Made by a program: the position numbers and the translations under genes. DNA of 46,587 bases from positions 1 to 46,587 of the forward strand of contig NZ_NKUI01000038.1 in assembly GCF_014845115.1 (NCBI RefSeq), read 5' to 3'. The notes below the pieces were generated by a model. The model saw nothing but the letters and a program-made list of their open reading frames with translations, was not told where the DNA came from and did not search any database. Source of the stretch: Methylorubrum zatmanii (GTDB lineage: Bacteria > Pseudomonadota > Alphaproteobacteria > Rhizobiales > Beijerinckiaceae). Positions 8,122 through 16,195 of the stretch are shown here, in pieces (positions within the stretch are counted from its first letter, which is position 1; every line of letters starts with the position of its first letter).

Positions 8122-9213
8122 ATGCCGTTCTACGACCTGCCGCCCGATCTCCGGTCTGCCTGGTCCCTCTATCCGCATCTCAGCCAGCAGGATCTCCTGC
8201 GCATGCGCCGGCACCCACTCCCAGGGTACTTCGCAAGTCCAGAGGTCCGCCTAGTGTTAGCGACGTGGGAGGTCCACACGCTGGCCGATCTCGTGCAGCT
8301 CCTGCCCGAGGAGATCCTGAGCCTTCCGGGCGCGACGATCGACGCATTCGGATGGATCGCGCAGTGCCTGTCGCTGGTGACGGTCCGTTGCCCGTCCTCG
8401 GACACGCTCACCGCAGACGACTTCGCGCGGCTGGACACGGTTCCCTTGCGTGAGGCCGGCCTGTCGGCTGGCTCCACCGCGGCGTTGAAGATGGCCGGTT
8501 TGAAGACGCTCGGAGACGTGGCTCGCATGGCCGCGGTCACCCGTGACGCGCTCGGATTGAGCCTCGACGAGCAACGCCGCTGTATCACGGCTTTTCGGGT
8601 GATCTCGGAGCCATCCCTGGAACAGGAAGACGTCGGCGATCAACGCCCTCTGCCGCCGAACTTCGGATCTCAGGCGTTCGGGAGCGGATCCCTGGGCCGA
8701 TCATGGCTCGGCCCGGCGTTGCAGGCGGAGGGGCTCAGGACGTATGCGGACGTCATGGCGTTCCTCGCGGATACGCCCGAGGATGCGCATCGCCGGTTCG
8801 GGCCCAAAACCCGGGCCGGGATCGAACACCTCCTCGACCACGACGCCGACCAGCTTCGGGCCGAACACGCAGACGGGCCCGAGCTCTATCGGCTTCCCTA
8901 TCGTTCCCACCACCAACCGATTGTGCCGATGGGGGCGGATGGGCATCGCGAACGCTCGATCCTCTCACGAGTCCGATGGACCGACGCGGATTCCGCGCCA
9001 ACCTGGGCCAAAGCGCTCTACCGGCATGGGATCGACAATTTCGGCCTTCTCGCCGAAGCTGACCTCGCTTTCCTTTGGATCGTCGCCGACGGGGACACGG
9101 ACGCGATGTGCGCGATGATCGTCGCCCTGCGCCGCGCGTGGATGGACTGCACGGTCGCCGGGTCCAGCGTCGCCGTCTACGGCCCGCACGGGGTCGACCC
9201 GTCAGGCCCCTGA
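8122..9213 (+). CDS. Alpha-CTD/HhH-repeat protein, tandem copy 1
   Basis: This 363-residue protein is the first of three related genes between tnsB and tnsC. It opens with MPFYDLPPDLRSAW, shared with copy 2. Three segments resemble the helix-hairpin-helix fold of the RNA polymerase alpha C-terminal domain: about 50-85 (TLADLVQLLPEEILSLPG), 112-155 (GLKTLGDVAR...LGLSLDEQR) and 190-240 (GLRTYADVMAFLA). A conserved C-terminal helical part includes PTWAKALYRHGIDNFGLLAE. I know of no named family. The fold suggests minor-groove or protein binding, and position inside the tns operon suggests a role in transposition or its control; both are inference. The start is set by the shared N-terminus. Confidence 0.75.
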   Translation: MPFYDLPPDLRSAWSLYPHLSQQDLLRMRRHPLPGYFASPEVRLVLATWEVHTLADLVQLLPEEILSLPGATIDAFGWIAQCLSLVTVRCPSSDTLTADDFARLDTVPLREAGLSAGSTAALKMAGLKTLGDVARMAAVTRDALGLSLDEQRRCITAFRVISEPSLEQEDVGDQRPLPPNFGSQAFGSGSLGRSWLGPALQAEGLRTYADVMAFLADTPEDAHRRFGPKTRAGIEHLLDHDADQLRAEHADGPELYRLPYRSHHQPIVPMGADGHRERSILSRVRWTDADSAPTWAKALYRHGIDNFGLLAEADLAFLWIVADGDTDAMCAMIVALRRAWMDCTVAGSSVAVYGPHGVDPSGP

Positions 9214-9246
9214 GCACGCCTCGCCGCGATCGACGGCCCGACGCCG

Positions 9247-9303
9247 ATGCTCTGGACGGTCGGCCACAACGCCGCTGTCGCCCTCGCGAAAGACCTCCCG
9301 CCG
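9247..9303 (+). pseudogene. Remnant of the ILW/MLW side module
   Basis: In this short frame MLWTVGHNAAVALAKDLPP matches the start of the side module at about 10880 (ILWSTTHAGAIAIANARRG). The frame then diverges from that of the cysteine segment at 9321, so the module appears truncated and frameshifted. It marks the junction between tandem copies 1 and 2. Confidence 0.4.
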
Positions 9304-9320
9304 TACTCCAGGACGTCCGC

Positions 9321-10787
9321 ATGCCCGCGATCCGCCCCACCTCCCAGAGCGGCCAACCCTACGGAAGCGCCCAGCGCTGCTGCGAGATCTGCGGACGCAT
9401 GTGCGGGTGCGAAACGACCATGCCGTTCTACGACCTGCCGCGCGATCTCAGGATCGCGTGGTCGATGTTCCCATCCCTCAGCAAGACCGATCGCCAACGC
9501 CTGCGACGGCAACCGCTCCCCGGGTTCTTCGAAACGCCAGAGGTCCGACCGGTCCTCCAGGCTCTGGGGATGACCACGCTCGACGACCTCACGCGGCTGC
9601 TGCCCGAGGAAATTCTGGGCCTGCCGAATGCAAGCCCGGACGTCCTCCACGAACTGGCCGTGTACGTGTCGCTCGTCGTGACCGATCGGCCGCCCGCTCG
9701 AAGTCTCGGAGCGGCCGCCCTCAAACGCCTGGACAGAGCGTGGGTCCGCGAGGCTGCCTTGCCGAAGGGTACCGCGGACCTTCTCGTCGCCGCTGGTATC
9801 ACAACGCTCGGCGAAGTCGCTCGAACGCACAACGGCGTCCTCGACACGCTCGGATTGAGCCTCGTGCAGCAGCGCGGCTGTATTGCGGCCTTCCGGAATC
9901 ACTGGCCGAACCGATCGGACGCAGCGCGAAAACGGGCCTTTCAAGCTCGCCCCCTCCCCGTGGGCTTCGCGGATCGGCCGTTCGCGGAGGACGATCTCGG
10001 TCGCAGCTGGCTCGGAGCCAGACTGAAACGCATCGGGCTCACGACATACGGGGATGCCATGCGCTTCGTCGACGAACCTCACAGTCGAGACCGTCGCCTC
10101 TCCCTGTCATCAGCCCTGTTGGGCATCCAGCACTTCGTCGCGCTTGAAGCCGCCTCATCGATCACCGGCACGACGCCCACGCGGGTTCCCTATCGCACCG
10201 AGGATTACGTCCCCCTGCGCCTGATGCCGTCGGGCTGGTCGGTCACCGAGGGGATCCAACTCGATGCAGTGCGCTGGACCCAGCAGCAGGGCGTCCCGGA
10301 CTGGGCCAAAGCCCTGGACCGACACGGGATCGACAGCCTGGCCCTCGTCGCCCGGTCCGATCTCGCCTTCCTGTGGGACGTCGCGCAGGGCGACGCCTCT
10401 CAGGTCTGCGCGATGATCGCGGCTGTCAGGCGCGCGCTGATGGAGTCCCGCACGCCCGGTTCCGGCATCGCTCTCTACGGCGAGATCGACCCCGGTTTGA
10501 GCCCGGCCGGACGCCGCACCGCCGGAGCGCCTCACACCCGCGCACGCCAAGCCTCGATCGATCCCCACTCTTCAGCCTTGGAGCGGGCCAAGGAACTGGC
10601 GGCCGAGGCCATACATTGCGCTCGCTCTCCCGGCGGGAAACCGCACATCGCCTTTCACCACATGAAAGCTGGCGAGCAGATCGCCCTGATCGACGACGCC
10701 GAGGCTGCGATCCGCGCCACGTTCGCCATCATGGCCGAGTGGGACGACGCCACGATCGCCCGGTTCGTCCGCGCCCACCGTCGCTGA
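9321..10787 (+). CDS. Alpha-CTD/HhH-repeat protein, tandem copy 2, fused to cysteine and helical side modules
   Basis: From the ATG at 9321 the product is 488 residues. Residues 1-33 are a cysteine cluster (QRCCEICGRMCGCE) that could bind a metal. From residue 34 (MPFYDLPRDLR) it is colinear with copy 1, with the same helix-hairpin-helix repeats (TLDDLTRLLPEEILGLPN and later repeats) and a conserved PDWAKALDRHGIDSLALVA segment. The last 80 residues form an extra helical module (ALIDDAEAAIRATFAIM) absent from copy 1. The cysteine and helical modules recur as a separate, broken gene downstream. An alternative start is the internal ATG at 9420, which would drop the cysteine cluster. Function unknown. 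Confidence 0.7.
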   Translation: MPAIRPTSQSGQPYGSAQRCCEICGRMCGCETTMPFYDLPRDLRIAWSMFPSLSKTDRQRLRRQPLPGFFETPEVRPVLQALGMTTLDDLTRLLPEEILGLPNASPDVLHELAVYVSLVVTDRPPARSLGAAALKRLDRAWVREAALPKGTADLLVAAGITTLGEVARTHNGVLDTLGLSLVQQRGCIAAFRNHWPNRSDAARKRAFQARPLPVGFADRPFAEDDLGRSWLGARLKRIGLTTYGDAMRFVDEPHSRDRRLSLSSALLGIQHFVALEAASSITGTTPTRVPYRTEDYVPLRLMPSGWSVTEGIQLDAVRWTQQQGVPDWAKALDRHGIDSLALVARSDLAFLWDVAQGDASQVCAMIAAVRRALMESRTPGSGIALYGEIDPGLSPAGRRTAGAPHTRARQASIDPHSSALERAKELAAEAIHCARSPGGKPHIAFHHMKAGEQIALIDDAEAAIRATFAIMAEWDDATIARFVRAHRR

Positions 10788-10819
10788 CCTGCGTTCGAGG
10801 CGTGCCCCAGGACGCCACC

Positions 10820-11362
10820 ATGCCCGCATCATCGAGGCCAGCGACCGCAACCCCCACAGACCGCGACGACAAGAACATTCTGTGGAGCACCACCCACGCG
10901 GGCGCGATCGCCATCGCCAACGCACGCCGGGGACGGCGCGGACAGATCCAGCGTGCCGCCGCGTGGGATCGACTGCCCGACAACTAACAGGTCGCGGTGA
11001 TCCAAGACGCCGAGGCCGCGATGCGCACGGCGTTCTCGTATCTCGTGCACCTCACCGACAAAGAAATCGTCCACTTCGTGCGCAGCACGCGCGATGAGGC
11101 CGATTCAACGGATGACGCTTCGCCCCCTCCCTTCGTCGTACCCAAGGACGCACAAATGCGTGCGCTAACCGCCACCGATCCGACCCAAGAACCGCTTCAC
11201 CTCGTCTCACAGCGCGGCCAGCCCTACGGCAGCGTCCAGCGCTGCTGCGAGGTCTGCAGTCGTATGTGCTGGCGGGGCATGGACGGATCCGCGAAGCGCT
11301 GGACCGACGATCCCGCGACGTTCGAGGCCGCGCCCGATCGCTGCGACCGAACCCAGGGCTGA
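10820..11362 (+). pseudogene. Side-module gene (ILW + helical EAA + cysteine cluster) interrupted by an in-frame TAA
   Basis: One reading frame runs from ATG 10820 to the stop at 11362 and is broken by TAA at 10985-10987. Upstream of the stop is the ILWSTTHAG segment. Downstream, VIQDAEAAMRTAF matches the C-terminal module of copy 2 (LIDDAEAAIRATF), and QRCCEVCSRMCWRG matches the N-terminal cysteine cluster of copy 2. The similarity continues on both sides of the stop, so this is one ancestral gene with a nonsense mutation. The downstream part could still be translated as a small protein from ATG 11155 or an earlier internal start. Product unknown. Confidence 0.6.
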
Positions 11363-11411
11363 CATCACGCCAGCCTCGGTAACGCACCCCTATCCACCCA
11401 GCAGGACCACC

Positions 11412-12605
11412 ATGAACGTCTATCCCCTGCCGGCGGAATTCCGTCGGAGTTGGTGCCTCGTGCCAGGCATCCTCAGCGATCAGGTCATCGATCTGACCGA
11501 CGTGCCACCGTCCGGGACGTTCACGAAGCCCGCCCTCGTCGCCGAGATGGCGTCGAGCGGCGTCCACACTCTCGCCGATCTCGCCCTCTGCCTGCCTGAG
11601 GAGGTCCTCAGCCTGCCGGGCGTCAAACTCACGACGCTGCTCAACCTTCAGGCCGAGATCCTTGAGCGGCTGGACACGGGTCCGCTCGTTCGGGATCTGA
11701 GCAAGACCGAGACTGAGGCTCTCTCGACCATCACACTGTACGGCTTGAACCTGCCGACAGGTGTCTTCGTCCGGGCCAAGGCGCTCGGCATCGAGACCCT
11801 CGCAGGGCTCGCCATGACCGCGAGCCCCGCGACCCTGCTCGCGAGGGGACTTCCGCTCTGGAAGGTCCGAGCCTGCCGCGAAACGATCCAGGCCCATCTC
11901 GACCGGCCCTCCGAAGCCGAAGCCTTGCGGGTCTACGCCAAGCGCCCCCTGCCACCGGGCTTCGCCGAGATGACCATCAAGGACAGCCGCCTCATGTTGA
12001 GTTGGGTCGGCAATGTCCTGGTGAAGGAACGATGCACGACCTTCGGCAAGGCCCTCAAAGCCGTACCGACACTCGCCGAGATCGAAAAAGACTGGGGAAA
12101 CTGGGAGGTTTGGGAATTCCGGGCCAAGGCTTTCCACCTCGCCGTCGCGGGCAGACGGATGATCGCAGGATTGCCGCAGGGCGACGCCCTGTACCGCATC
12201 CCGTACCAAGACGGCATACCGCCCAACCGGCCACCGTTGTTCGGCGATCTGACGGGCGACGAGAGAGCGTTCCTCGATCGGGCACGAAGCAATCCGCGCG
12301 ATGACCTCTCAACCGTGCAGGAACTCGCCTACGAGAATGCACCCTACGATCCGGATCACCACGAAGCCCCTGAATGGATCGGTGCCGCCTGGAACTACGG
12401 GATGGATGCGCTCGGCTTCATTGCGGACGCCGACCTGCCCTATCTGTTCGAGGCTGCGGGCGGACGCAAGGACGTCGTCTGCGACATGCTGATCTCCGTC
12501 CGGCGTGCGCTTCTGGACCATGCCGAACTCGGGTCCGCCGAGGCTGTCTATGGACCGGAGCACGCCTACCTGCGGTTCTTCCGGACGTTTCCGAAGGCGG
12601 CTTAG
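11412..12605 (+). CDS. Alpha-CTD/HhH-repeat protein, tandem copy 3
   Basis: The 397-residue protein is the most diverged of the three. It keeps the opening (YPLPAEFRRSW), the first helix-hairpin-helix repeat (TLADLALCLPEEVLSLPG at about 53-72), a second one (GIETLAGLAM), a third region (RPLPPGFAEM...SWVGNVLV) and the C-terminal APEWIGAAWNYGMDALGFIADADLPYLF segment aligned with the WAKAL...GID part of copies 1 and 2. The overall order matches copy 1, so it is a full-length paralogue. It lies 115 bp upstream of tnsC, within the tns gene run. Role unknown; possibilities are target-site recognition, transpososome architecture or transcriptional control. Confidence 0.75.
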   Translation: MNVYPLPAEFRRSWCLVPGILSDQVIDLTDVPPSGTFTKPALVAEMASSGVHTLADLALCLPEEVLSLPGVKLTTLLNLQAEILERLDTGPLVRDLSKTETEALSTITLYGLNLPTGVFVRAKALGIETLAGLAMTASPATLLARGLPLWKVRACRETIQAHLDRPSEAEALRVYAKRPLPPGFAEMTIKDSRLMLSWVGNVLVKERCTTFGKALKAVPTLAEIEKDWGNWEVWEFRAKAFHLAVAGRRMIAGLPQGDALYRIPYQDGIPPNRPPLFGDLTGDERAFLDRARSNPRDDLSTVQELAYENAPYDPDHHEAPEWIGAAWNYGMDALGFIADADLPYLFEAAGGRKDVVCDMLISVRRALLDHAELGSAEAVYGPEHAYLRFFRTFPKAA

Positions 12606-12720
12606 CGCAAGCCGTCGGAACCTATCCCCGTTCTCCACAGGCTTGAGGACAGCGGGCCCAAGCCCGTTGAACACCGTCCCAGATTAGAACAAAACAGGAA
12701 CTCGATCTGCGAGGCCGCCG

Positions 12721-13623
12721 ATGTCCGAGCGCTATCCCCACCTCCAGCCGGATGTCCGGCTCCTCGTGGAACGCTCGCGCCAGGAGCGGATCGCGTTCGT
12801 CCAATCCGACCAGTGGATCGGCTACCCGGCGGCGACGGCGGCGATGGATCGCCTGGAGAGCATCCTCCATCACGCCCGGGCTCGGCGGATGGAAAACTGC
12901 CTGCTGATCGGGGACAGCAACAACGGCAAGAGCACCATCCTGGAGACGTTCGCTGCGCGCCACGGCGATCCGGTGCGCCTGCGCGAGCCCGACGGGCCGA
13001 CCGGTCATCGGCCGCTGTCCGTCGTCCTCATCGAAATGCCGAAGGAGGCCAACGAGGCCCTGTTCTGGGAGGCGATCCTGGAACGCATGCGCTGCGCACC
13101 GCCCCGGCGGAGCGAGAACCTGATGCGCTACACCTGCGCAATCCTCGATCAGCTCGCGGTGCGCATGCTGATGATCGATGAGTTGCACAACATCACGCGC
13201 CTGCCCCCGCGCGCCCAGCGCGACCGGCTGCTCCTGCTCAAGAGCCTGAGCAATCGCCTGCGTCTGCCCATCGTCGCGGCGGGAACACGCGACGCCGAGG
13301 CCGCGCTCAAGACCGACGAGCAGACCGCCAACCGGTTCGAGCCGTTCGTATTGCCGCGCTGGCGATTGAACCAGGAATTTCGCTCGTTCGTGGCGAGCTA
13401 CGAGCGGCTTTTGCCAATGCCCGAGCCTTCGAACCTCGCCGACAAGGAGCCCCTGACGGCCCTGTTCAATGTGTCCGAAGGCACCGTCGGCCGGGTCGTT
13501 CGGGTCATCCAGCGAGCGACCGAGACCGCGATCGAGGCCGGCAAGCCTCGGGTCGATCTCGGGCTTATCGAGGCTGCGTCGCGGTTGCCGTATGGCGGGG
13601 AACGGCGTCGCGCAGCCGGCTGA
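12721..13623 (+). CDS. tnsC: TnsC/TniB-like AAA+ regulator ATPase
   Basis: The 300-residue protein has a P-loop GDSNNGKST near residue 63, a Walker B strand VRMLMIDELHNI near 145, a sensor-like VAAGTRDAE segment and a C-terminal helical lid. This size is typical of the TniB/short TnsC class. TnsC oligomerises on target DNA, receives the signal from TniQ/TnsD and activates TnsAB. It is separated by only 7 nt from tniQ, which indicates co-transcription. The ATG at 12721 gives the normal family length. Confidence 0.9.
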   Translation: MSERYPHLQPDVRLLVERSRQERIAFVQSDQWIGYPAATAAMDRLESILHHARARRMENCLLIGDSNNGKSTILETFAARHGDPVRLREPDGPTGHRPLSVVLIEMPKEANEALFWEAILERMRCAPPRRSENLMRYTCAILDQLAVRMLMIDELHNITRLPPRAQRDRLLLLKSLSNRLRLPIVAAGTRDAEAALKTDEQTANRFEPFVLPRWRLNQEFRSFVASYERLLPMPEPSNLADKEPLTALFNVSEGTVGRVVRVIQRATETAIEAGKPRVDLGLIEAASRLPYGGERRRAAG

Positions 13624-13630
13624 GGGTGCC

Positions 13631-14686
13631 ATGCGCTGGCCCCTGCCCTCAACCCCCTACGACGACGAGATCCTGAGCTCGTACCTCGCACGCGCCGCGT
13701 TCCGGCACCGCCTGCCACCAACCGTGTTCGCTGCCCAATGGTGGCCGGACCGACCGGTCTGGAACCGCGATCTCGACCGCGGCGAAGATACCGCCTGGCT
13801 CGCCGATCTCGCGAACCGCGCCGGTCTCACCCTCGAACGGGTGCAGGCGATGACGCTCGACGCCCCGCGCCGCCGGTTCGGCCGGGGATCGGGCGATACG
13901 GCGCTGATCCTGTCCGCCGGGATTTTTCACCGCACACGGATGCGACACGCGGTTCAGATCTGTCCGCGGTGTCTTGGTGACGGTGAGCCGTACATGCGCC
14001 GCACGTGGCGCTACAGCTTCGTGCTCGCCTGCCCGACCTGCATGACACCGCTCCGCGATGCCTGCCCCCATTGCGGGGCCGCCATCGTGCCCCATCGCAG
14101 CTACCGCTGGCGACTGGACGCCTGCCACGCGTGCGGGCTCGATCTCGCCCATCGCGATCCGCATCCCGCGGTGGTCCTGCCGGCCGTGAACGAGTTACAG
14201 ACCCGCCTGCTCGCGGTGCTCGCGAACGACCCGGGTACGACGGTCGGGCCTTGGCAGGGGGATGCTGCTTTTCGGGGCGTGCGCAGCCTTGTGACGGTGG
14301 CGCGGCATCCCGATGTGCTGCCCCTGCTGCGCTGCGCCCTTGGGCTCGACGCCGCGGCGATCCCGGTGACCCGGTTCGAGCGGATGCGCGCCGGCGATCG
14401 CGCCGTCATCCTCGAGACCGTCGGTCACTGGCTCAGTGACTGGCCGAACCGCTTCTTCGTCGCGGCCGGCAGCGCCGGGCTGACCCAACGCAGCTTCCGC
14501 AAGGTCGCCCAACCCGGCGACCTCGCGCTCCAGATCCTGCGCCTGCCCGAAGGGTTTGCCCGCGATCGAACCTTCGTCCCCGTGCTCCAGGACCGCGACC
14601 TCAAACGCCTCCGCCGCCAGAACCGTGCCGGGTACCGGCGCGTGCGTGCCGCTCGCCTGCTCGACGCCACGGCCCAACGCCGATGA
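13631..14686 (+). CDS. tniQ: TniQ/TnsD-family target selector
   Basis: The 351-residue protein begins with the TniQ signature PYDDEILSSYLARAA, followed by a helical region. Zinc-finger cysteines CPRC, CPTC, CPHC and CHAC lie between about residues 115 and 185, and a C-terminal region of about 150 residues follows. TniQ/TnsD proteins choose the target and recruit TnsC. At 351 residues it is longer than Cascade-associated TniQ and shorter than Tn7 TnsD, which fits a protein that could itself read an attachment site. Here that site would be comM (inference). The ATG at 13631 follows the tnsC stop by 7 nt. The next gene overlaps its stop by 4 bp. Confidence 0.88.
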   Translation: MRWPLPSTPYDDEILSSYLARAAFRHRLPPTVFAAQWWPDRPVWNRDLDRGEDTAWLADLANRAGLTLERVQAMTLDAPRRRFGRGSGDTALILSAGIFHRTRMRHAVQICPRCLGDGEPYMRRTWRYSFVLACPTCMTPLRDACPHCGAAIVPHRSYRWRLDACHACGLDLAHRDPHPAVVLPAVNELQTRLLAVLANDPGTTVGPWQGDAAFRGVRSLVTVARHPDVLPLLRCALGLDAAAIPVTRFERMRAGDRAVILETVGHWLSDWPNRFFVAAGSAGLTQRSFRKVAQPGDLALQILRLPEGFARDRTFVPVLQDRDLKRLRRQNRAGYRRVRAARLLDATAQRR

Positions 14687-15852
14687 AGGCGACCTGCCGA
14701 ATCTGTCGCCGCCATCGCCCCGTGATGGCCAACGACCGGATCTGCTTCCCCTGCTCGGTCGGGATCACCCACACGTGCCCGATCTGCCAGGCCGTCATAC
14801 CCGGAAGCGGCCACGCTCCCTGCTACCCCTGCAGCCAGCGACGCCGTTCCGAGCGCCAGATCGGTGAGGAGGCCGCAACGATCCCGATCCAGTGGATGTC
14901 CGGGATGTTTATCGCCTTCTGCGAGAGCGGCCGCATCCCCCTCGACAACGGCCTCGCCGCCGAGCGCATCGCCCGGACGGCAGACGCATGCCGCGCGATC
15001 GCGGTGAGGGATCCCACCTACGGTCGCCTCACCACCGACGCGGTCCACGCCGCGCTCGGCGCTGACGGCGCGAGACGCGTCGCACCCCTGATCGCCTTCA
15101 TGAGCGATGTCGGCGTGCTCGACTGGGACCGGACCCGGCTTCAGGTCCTGATCGAGAACGAGCGAGTCGACGCGATCCTGACCGCGCATCGGGACAGCCC
15201 GCACGCGTCCCTCCTGCGCCGGTACCGCGACAGCCTCGCGGCCCGGAACCGGAAGCCCATCACCCAGCGGACCTCGCTCACGGCCGCCCTCGCCCTCCTC
15301 GCCGAACTCGGCGACGCCCCGCTGGGCGACTTGAGCCAGCGCCACCTCGCACGTGCGCTGCGCAAAAGCCCCGGGCACCGGGCCGCGCTTCAGGGCTTTC
15401 TCAGCTTCGTCGCCACCCAGGGCGGGCCGGCCCTGACCTCGCCCAAGCCGCGCCCTCTCAGTCCGGTCGCTCAGGAGAAGCGGCTGCGCGCCGAGATCAA
15501 AGCCTGGCGGAAGCGCCTTGCAAAGCCGCGCAGCGCCGGCGAGGCACGGGCCATGCTCATCCTGCTCCTCGCCAGGATCTACGCCCTGCCGATGACCCGC
15601 GTTCTCACGCTTCGGCGCGACGAGATCGTGGTCACCCGCAACAGCGTCACGCTGTGGCCGGCGGCCGAGGCGATCGCCCTCGAAGAACCGTTCGCCAGCA
15701 CGTTCCTGCGCTGGGCCAGATGGACATCGGGTTGGAGCAGTCGACCCGGCCCCTGGGCGTTCCCCGGTCGGCACGGGCACCAGCCTCTGTCCGAGGCGGC
15801 GATCGCCTACCACCTATCCGGCAAGGCCAAAGATCAGGCAAAGAAGCTATGA
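14683..15852 (+). CDS. Zinc-ribbon protein with degenerate tyrosine-recombinase-like C-terminus
   Basis: The 389-residue protein overlaps tniQ by 4 bp (ATGA). Its N-terminus has several CxxC pairs (CRIC, CFPC, CPIC, CYPC) within 55 residues. Residues about 180-260 resemble a SAM-like core-binding domain. The C-terminal third resembles the first half of a tyrosine recombinase catalytic domain (ALPMTRVLTLRRDEI, then FPGRHGHQPLSEAAIAYHL). The box I arginine position appears to be proline, and the protein ends before the HxLR box and the tyrosine. It therefore probably binds DNA rather than recombining it. Translational coupling to tniQ suggests a core transposition role. Start fixed by the overlap. 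Confidence 0.65.
   Translation: MKATCRICRRHRPVMANDRICFPCSVGITHTCPICQAVIPGSGHAPCYPCSQRRRSERQIGEEAATIPIQWMSGMFIAFCESGRIPLDNGLAAERIARTADACRAIAVRDPTYGRLTTDAVHAALGADGARRVAPLIAFMSDVGVLDWDRTRLQVLIENERVDAILTAHRDSPHASLLRRYRDSLAARNRKPITQRTSLTAALALLAELGDAPLGDLSQRHLARALRKSPGHRAALQGFLSFVATQGGPALTSPKPRPLSPVAQEKRLRAEIKAWRKRLAKPRSAGEARAMLILLLARIYALPMTRVLTLRRDEIVVTRNSVTLWPAAEAIALEEPFASTFLRWARWTSGWSSRPGPWAFPGRHGHQPLSEAAIAYHLSGKAKDQAKKL
15790..15815 (+). repeat. 26-bp direct repeat, copy 1 (inside the recombinase-like gene)
   Basis: TCCGAGGCGGCGATCGCCTA plus CCACCT is identical to 16131-16156. Copy 1 encodes SEAAIAYHL near the end of the upstream gene. Confidence 0.85.
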
Positions 15853-15871
15853 TGGAATAGAATGGACGCGA

Positions 15872-15913
15872 TCACCGGGTAACGCCCGTCTAGCACTCGG
15901 ACGTCCCCGGTGA
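15872..15913 (+). terminator. Possible terminator after the tns operon
   Basis: TCACCGGG (15872-15879) pairs with CCCGGTGA (15906-15913) across a 26-nt loop, followed by CGCTTTCTCTT. It lies 20 nt after the last gene of the tns operon. The long loop lowers confidence. Confidence 0.35.
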
Positions 15914-16067
15914 CGCTTTCTCTTGCCGACGTCAAAGCACGAACCGTCGGCCATCCACTTCGCAACAGGCTGGGATGCAATGATGGTCCGCCGTATCTCC
16001 ACGGCAGTCCATCATGACGTCGAAGGTGGCATCCCACGACGGCGAGACAAGAGGCTCCAGCGACGTC

Positions 16068-16094
16068 ACCCCTGAGTCAGAGTGAATCAGGGGT
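16068..16094. terminator. Hairpin in the tns/cargo junction
   Basis: ACCCCTGA (16068-16075) and TCAGGGGT (16087-16094) form a perfect 8-bp stem with an 11-nt loop, between the rightward tns operon and the leftward gene ending at 16196. There is no T-run on either side. It may be a bidirectional terminator. Confidence 0.4.
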
Positions 16095-16130
16095 CAGCCC
16101 TTTCCTGCGCTTGGCAAGGTGGTGATCGGG

Positions 16131-16156
16131 TCCGAGGCGGCGATCGCCTACCACCT
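16131..16156 (+). repeat. 26-bp direct repeat, copy 2 (intergenic)
   Basis: Exact copy of 15790-15815. In the same reading register it again encodes SEAAIAYHL, followed by a different continuation (DQNLRRPRTIG) and a stop. It looks like a relic of a related gene's 3' end or a recombination scar. The remaining sequence between 15853 and 16195 shows no gene. Confidence 0.8.
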
Positions 16157-16195
16157 CGATCAGAACCTACGACGGCCGAGAACGATCGGCGCAGG

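Noticed and set aside
10985..10987. Programmed readthrough or recoding of the TAA in the side-module gene
   Set aside because: No recoding context is visible and neighbouring modules are also truncated, so decay is the simpler reading.
14683..15852. Tyrosine recombinase as the element's integrase
   Set aside because: Catalytic residues are missing, and the 5-bp duplication with TnsAB ends shows a DDE transposition mechanism.
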